From positions 1 to 64,000 of the forward strand of contig NZ_LMRA01000048.1 in the NCBI RefSeq assembly GCF_001424705.1: 64,000 nt of DNA, read 5' to 3'. Below are positions 60,483 through 64,000 of this stretch, piece after piece. Position 1 is the first letter of the stretch. Every line of letters begins with the position of its first letter. Origin of the DNA: Methylobacterium sp. Leaf465 (GTDB taxonomy: Bacteria; Pseudomonadota; Alphaproteobacteria; Rhizobiales; Beijerinckiaceae). The position numbers were made by a program, and so were the translations under genes. The notes under the pieces are model-generated. The model did not search any database and was not told the DNA's origin. It saw nothing but the letters and a program-made list of their open reading frames with translations.

Positions 60483-61213
60483 GGTGTGACACCCAGGCGC
60501 GTGCGCAGGTCCGGAGCGGTAAGTTCGAGCCCGAAGCCGGGCGAGCCCATGGCGAAGCTGTCCGCCGTCCTGAGAGGTCCGACGACCACCGGATCGAAGC
60601 CCGCATCGGTGACGAGCTTCGACACTTCCGCGACGGACTGAGGGTCGTCACCTGCGAGGGGGATCGCCATCCGGCCCCCTTCGCGGTGAGCGTTCTTGGC
60701 GAACACCTTGTAATTCGCCGCGTTGAAGGCACGAACGATGTGGGCGCCAATCAGGTACTTGGCCGAAACGGCTGCGATGCCGCTCGCCTGGACCTCGCCG
60801 TAGACCTCGCCGTCGCGGGCTTGGGTGGCGTTACCGGCATCGATGACGATCTTGCCCTTCAGGGCGGCACCGTGATCCTGCGCGATCTGTGGATACGCCT
60901 TATAGGGAACCGCCACCAGCACGACGTCGCCGAAGGCGATCGCTTCGGCCGGAGTCCCGGCGCGGGCCTTGGGTCCCAGCCCGTCGACGAGGCCCTTCAG
61001 GTCTTCTGGGTGCCGGGACGACAGCATTACCGGATGGCCGGCCCTAGCCCACAGGCCGCCGAGTGTGCCGCCGATATTGCCGGCACCGATGATCCCGATG
61101 CGCATCGGCTCCGATTCGGTCTGCGCCCAGGCGGAGCCGACTAGAGCGAAGGCGACGGCAGCGCCGGAGACGTGCGCGAGGATCGAGCGGCGTTTCACGA
61201 ACTCAAAGTGCAT
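60479..61213 (-). CDS. Exported NADP-binding oxidoreductase (F420-reductase-like)
   Basis: 244 residues from the ATG at 61213. The N-terminus has the twin-arginine-like FVKRRSILAHVSGAAVAFAL ending VGSAWAQ, a plausible Tat or Sec signal. The mature part is a NpdG-like Rossmann domain: MRIGIIGAGNIGGTLGGLWA and PVMLSSRHPED, where Ser-Ser-Arg binds the NADP phosphate. VLVAVPYKAYPQI follows and GAHIVRAFNAANYKVF closes. Cytosolic homologues lack a signal. It overlaps the upstream aldo/keto reductase by 11 nt. Confidence 0.78.
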   Translation of the reverse strand: MHFEFVKRRSILAHVSGAAVAFALVGSAWAQTESEPMRIGIIGAGNIGGTLGGLWARAGHPVMLSSRHPEDLKGLVDGLGPKARAGTPAEAIAFGDVVLVAVPYKAYPQIAQDHGAALKGKIVIDAGNATQARDGEVYGEVQASGIAAVSAKYLIGAHIVRAFNAANYKVFAKNAHREGGRMAIPLAGDDPQSVAEVSKLVTDAGFDPVVVGPLRTADSFAMGSPGFGLELTAPDLRTRLGVTP

Positions 61214-62132
61214 CGACGAGGGCCTCCATGCGGGTGCGTTGCGCGGCATCGGGCAGACGGCCCCGTGCGGCGCCGAGGTTGTCCTCGACATAGGCCACCT
61301 TGGCCATGCCGGGGATCGGGCAAGTCACCGCTTGGTGCGCGAGGACGTATTTCAGGAAGAATTGGGGCCAACTCGCGCAGTCGAACTCCGCAGCCCAGGG
61401 TGGCAGCGCGCGCCCTTGCACGGCCTTGAACAGGCGATCGCGCCCGAAGGGAACGTTGACCATCACGGCGGTCCCGCGCTCCTTTGCCAGGGGCAGGATG
61501 CGCGCGGCAGCGCTGCGATCGTCGAGGGCGTAGTTCACCTGGATGAAGTCCAGGGTCTCGCGCGTCATCAGCGCTTCGAGATCCGCAAGCTGACTGTCGC
61601 GCCAGACCGTTGCGCCGAGATACCGGATCTTCCCCTGCGCCTTCTGATCGCGAAGGGTCGCGAGATTTGCATCCGGATCGATGAGGTTGTGGACCGCGAT
61701 GAGGTCGATCACCGATGTCTTCATGCGCTGGAAGGATCGCGCGATCTCCGCCGCGCCGGCCTCCCGGCCCGGCGTCCCGACCTTGCTGCACAGGAACACC
61801 TTCTCGCGCAGGCCATCCTGGCTGAGGATCAGTCCAAGCACGTCCTCGGCGGTGCCGTAGCTCGGCGCGGTATCGATGACCGTTCCACCGAGCGCAACGA
61901 ACCGCTGGACCGCCTCGCGCAACGGCGCGATCTTCTCCGGCGTCGGTTCGACCTCGTAGCGACGCGACGTACCGATGCCGATCACCGGCAGGGTTTCGCC
62001 GGATGAAGGAATTGGGCGGCGGAGTAATCCGGAGAATTGCGCCGTCTCGGCCATCGCCCTGCGCTTCAGCGGACCTGCCGACAGAGGCAGAAGAGCGGCG
62101 CCGGCGATGACGGCGCGTCGATTGGGATGCAT
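61203..62132 (-). CDS. Exported aldo/keto reductase with Tat signal
   Basis: 309 residues from the ATG at 62132. The N-terminus HPNRRAVIAGAALLPLSAGP carries a twin-arginine signal. The AKR part has DTAPSYGTAEDVLGLIL, VFLCSKVG, and LIAVHNLIDPDANLATLRDQ, where Asp, Tyr, Lys and His of the tetrad are found. GVIV-type GMAKVAYVEDN forms the cofactor loop. An exported AKR must carry its cofactor in folded form, which fits Tat. It is first in the three-gene operon. Confidence 0.82.
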   Translation of the reverse strand: MHPNRRAVIAGAALLPLSAGPLKRRAMAETAQFSGLLRRPIPSSGETLPVIGIGTSRRYEVEPTPEKIAPLREAVQRFVALGGTVIDTAPSYGTAEDVLGLILSQDGLREKVFLCSKVGTPGREAGAAEIARSFQRMKTSVIDLIAVHNLIDPDANLATLRDQKAQGKIRYLGATVWRDSQLADLEALMTRETLDFIQVNYALDDRSAAARILPLAKERGTAVMVNVPFGRDRLFKAVQGRALPPWAAEFDCASWPQFFLKYVLAHQAVTCPIPGMAKVAYVEDNLGAARGRLPDAAQRTRMEALVDAL

Positions 62133-62289
62133 CGGGGCACGAACTCCAGCGAGGCGAGCGTCCGGACCATCTAGGGCCCGGTGCCGGACTTCGACATATC
62201 CACTGGCGCACGGATCGTGCCTGCGACGGCCGGTGGCGAAGGACGGCGTATCCGTCACGGGCCGGAGCAGCGGGCGATGCAGGGCGGCG

Positions 62290-64000
62290 TCAACGTCGCG
62301 CACGGAAGGTCCGTGCATCGACCTCCAGCGCCTTCATCCGCGAGGCCAGGGTGGTCGGCCGCAGGCCGAGCAGTTCGGCGGCGCCCCCCGGGCCGAAAAC
62401 CTTGCCGCCGGCCAGGGTCAGGGCTCCCTCGATCTCGGAGCGGTCGCGGGCGCGCCGCTCAAGCTCCGTCAACGGGTTCAGGATCGGCAAGGCCATGGCG
62501 ACGGCGTCACGGCCGCGCGGCGGTAAATCGACTTCCGGCAAGTCGAGATGGAGCCGCCCACGCACCGCGAGGATCGCCCCCCGCTCGATCACGTTCTCCA
62601 GTTCGCGGACGTTTCCCGGCCACGGATAGCGGCTGAGGCGGCGCGCGTCGCCTTCCGTGAGCCGCGGCTCGGCGATGTTGAGCCGCCGCGCCGCGCCCTT
62701 GAGGAAGTGCTGGGCGATCAACGGAATGTCCTCGGGCCGCTCGCGCAAGGGACTCGCGGCGATCGGAAAAACGTTGAGGCGAAAATACAGGTCCTCGCGG
62801 AAGCGACCGCGCCGCACCTCCTCCCGCAGGTCGCGATTGGTGGCCGCGATCAGCCGGACGTCGACCGCGCGGGTGCGCTCCTCTCCCACCCGCTCGAAGG
62901 AGCGCTCCTGCAGCACCCGCAGCAGCTTGCCCTGGAGGTCCAGGGGAATTTCACCGACCTCGTCAAGGAACAGCGTGCCGCCATCGGCGAGTTCGAAGCG
63001 CCCGACCCGGTCGCGGACGGCCCCGGTGAAGGCGCCCTTCGCGTGGCCGAAGAACTCGCTTTCGAACAGCTCTCGGGGCACGGCGGCGCAGTTCACCCGG
63101 ATCAGGGGGCGATCGGAGCGGCGGCTGGCCTCGTGGATCGCTCGCGCGATCAGCTCCTTGCCGGTGCCGGATTCACCAGTGACCAGCACGGTCGCGTCGG
63201 TGCCCGCCACCACGTCGATCTGGCGAAGGGTCGCTTCGATGGCGGGTGAGCGGCCGATGATGCCCTGGTGATGGCTTTCGAGGCGAATTTCTTCCTTGAG
63301 GTAGGCGTTCTCGAGCTCCAGGCGCTCACGCAGGGAATCGACCTCGGCGAGCGCCTGACGCAGCCGCTCGTCGGCCTCGCGCCGGGGGCCGACGTCGCGG
63401 AAGACGATGACGGCGCCGAGGAGTTGGCCTCGGTCGCGGATCGGCGTCGATGTGTATTCCACGGGGAACGCGCGTCCGTCACGCCGCCAGAACACCTCGG
63501 TGTCGACCTGATGCACGACACCGTCGCGAAACGCCGCGTAGATCGGGCAATCGTGATGGTGATAGTGCGCCCCGTCCGGATGCGTGTGATGCACCGTGGC
63601 GTGCATGTCCCGCCCGACGAGGTCGGCGGCGGTCCAGCCCAGCATGCGCTCGGCGGCTGGGTTGACGAAGGTCGTCACCCCCTCCGCGTTGACGCCGTAG
63701 ATGCCCTCCCCGGCCGCCCGCAGGATGAGCTGGTTCTCGCGTTCGAGATCGCGGAAGACCCGCTCCATCCGCTGCCACTCGGAGAGGCCGGCCCGCATAT
63801 GGGCATCGGCCTGCGCATCCACCTGGCGCCGACGGCGCGCGTCGAGGTCGGCCAGCGTCACCAGCATCAGCGGTGGGTGGCCGAGGAGGAGCGAACCGGC
63901 ATATTCGAGGCGCAGGGCCTTGTCTGCACCATGCCGCGGCGTCAGGGCGTCGGTCCACCAATGGCCCTTGGCCTGGACCGCCTGCGTGAACACGATCAGC
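62290..64000 (-). CDS. PAS-containing sigma-54 activator (5' end outside window)
   Basis: At least 570 residues; the frame runs off the right edge with no stop, so the N-terminus is missing. A PAS domain around residues 75-200 has [20 protein letters not shown] and the motif [16 protein letters not shown]. The AAA+ domain has [14 protein letters not shown] in [18 protein letters not shown], and [12 protein letters not shown]. The C-terminal Fis HTH is [20 protein letters not shown]. It resembles FhlA/NorR-class activators. The exported reductase operon begins 157 nt further on the same strand, but no clear -24/-12 promoter is seen there. Confidence 0.9.
   Translation of the reverse strand, partial: LIVFTQAVQAKGHWWTDALTPRHGADKALRLEYAGSLLLGHPPLMLVTLADLDARRRRQVDAQADAHMRAGLSEWQRMERVFRDLERENQLILRAAGEGIYGVNAEGVTTFVNPAAERMLGWTAADLVGRDMHATVHHTHPDGAHYHHHDCPIYAAFRDGVVHQVDTEVFWRRDGRAFPVEYTSTPIRDRGQLLGAVIVFRDVGPRREADERLRQALAEVDSLRERLELENAYLKEEIRLESHHQGIIGRSPAIEATLRQIDVVAGTDATVLVTGESGTGKELIARAIHEASRRSDRPLIRVNCAAVPRELFESEFFGHAKGAFTGAVRDRVGRFELADGGTLFLDEVGEIPLDLQGKLLRVLQERSFERVGEERTRAVDVRLIAATNRDLREEVRRGRFREDLYFRLNVFPIAASPLRERPEDIPLIAQHFLKGAARRLNIAEPRLTEGDARRLSRYPWPGNVRELENVIERGAILAVRGRLHLDLPEVDLPPRGRDAVAMALPILNPLTELERRARDRSEIEGALTLAGGKVFGPGGAAELLGLRPTTLASRMKALEVDARTFRARR

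Noticed and set aside
62133-62289. Sigma-54 promoter for the exported oxidoreductase operon
   Set aside because: Looked for TGGCAC-N5-TTGCA on the minus strand. Only a partial CCGGCACC is present and the -12 GC at the right spacing is missing.
1-64000. CRISPR arrays, insertion sequences, integrases or prophage genes
   Set aside because: No regularly spaced repeats and no transposase, integrase or phage structural motifs were recognised; most long alternative frames are high-GC shadows of real genes.

Overview
This looks like chromosomal DNA of a Methylobacterium/Methylorubrum-type alphaproteobacterium (Hyphomicrobiales). The inference rests on very high GC, an alphaproteobacterial initiator tRNA at the left edge, a MucR/Ros regulator, the order aa3-oxidase subunit IV followed by split pntA/pntB, a MepK-like DUF882 peptidase, and many plant-surface style catabolic genes. 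No database search was run; families were recognised from motifs.

Layout. 1-1065: 3' end of tRNA-fMet with a terminator, then a decayed heme-copper oxidase cluster (remnants of subunits I, III and IV). 1122-10770: a small exported protein and a malonate-utilisation locus. On the minus strand lie a GntR/FCD regulator and the malonate carrier madLM, which carries four apparent frameshifts. On the plus strand lies an intact biotin-independent malonate decarboxylase operon mdcACDEGBH, followed by an aldo/keto reductase. 10864-18237: a C4 sugar-acid (erythronate/threonate) locus with denD, otnK, otnI, ltnD and an MFS carrier on the minus strand, divergent from a LacI regulator and otnC, with two palindromic operators between. 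18278-26690: a UvsE-type UV endonuclease, small membrane proteins, an MFS/TetR pair, glutarate degradation genes (gcdH with a CaiB-family CoA transferase), a 2-oxo-acid hydratase and a repeat-bearing exported protein.

26742-36292: an AraC regulator, an MFS carrier, and a four-enzyme minus-strand operon (IlvD/Edd dehydratase, DapA-like aldolase, 2-hydroxyacid dehydrogenase, 3-hydroxyacyl-CoA-dehydrogenase-like enzyme) divergent from a NitT/TauT-type ABC importer. Together these suggest an uncharacterised small-acid catabolic pathway. 36471-42541: small unknown proteins, a sugar transferase behind an AT-rich spacer, and a lipoprotein L,D-transpeptidase.

42640-55780 is core-like and intact: a sigma-54 response regulator, an M3 oligopeptidase, an ABC1/UbiB-like kinase, oxidase subunit IV, split transhydrogenase pntAA/pntAB/pntB, recJ, tRNA-Tyr, tRNA-Gly and a MepK-like peptidase. 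55781-64000 holds a second AT-rich spacer, a beta-propeller protein, MucR, a tight three-gene operon (two apparently exported oxidoreductases plus an ATP/ADP-antiporter-like protein), and a PAS/sigma-54 activator cut by the window edge.

The most interesting places are the locally shattered madLM with a leader ORF and GTATAC operators beside an intact mdc operon, the exported-oxidoreductase/antiporter operon, the divergent acid-catabolism/ABC locus, the oxidase graveyard next to tRNA-fMet, and an inverted repeat that would sequester the ribosome-binding site of the oxidase IV gene ahead of pnt.
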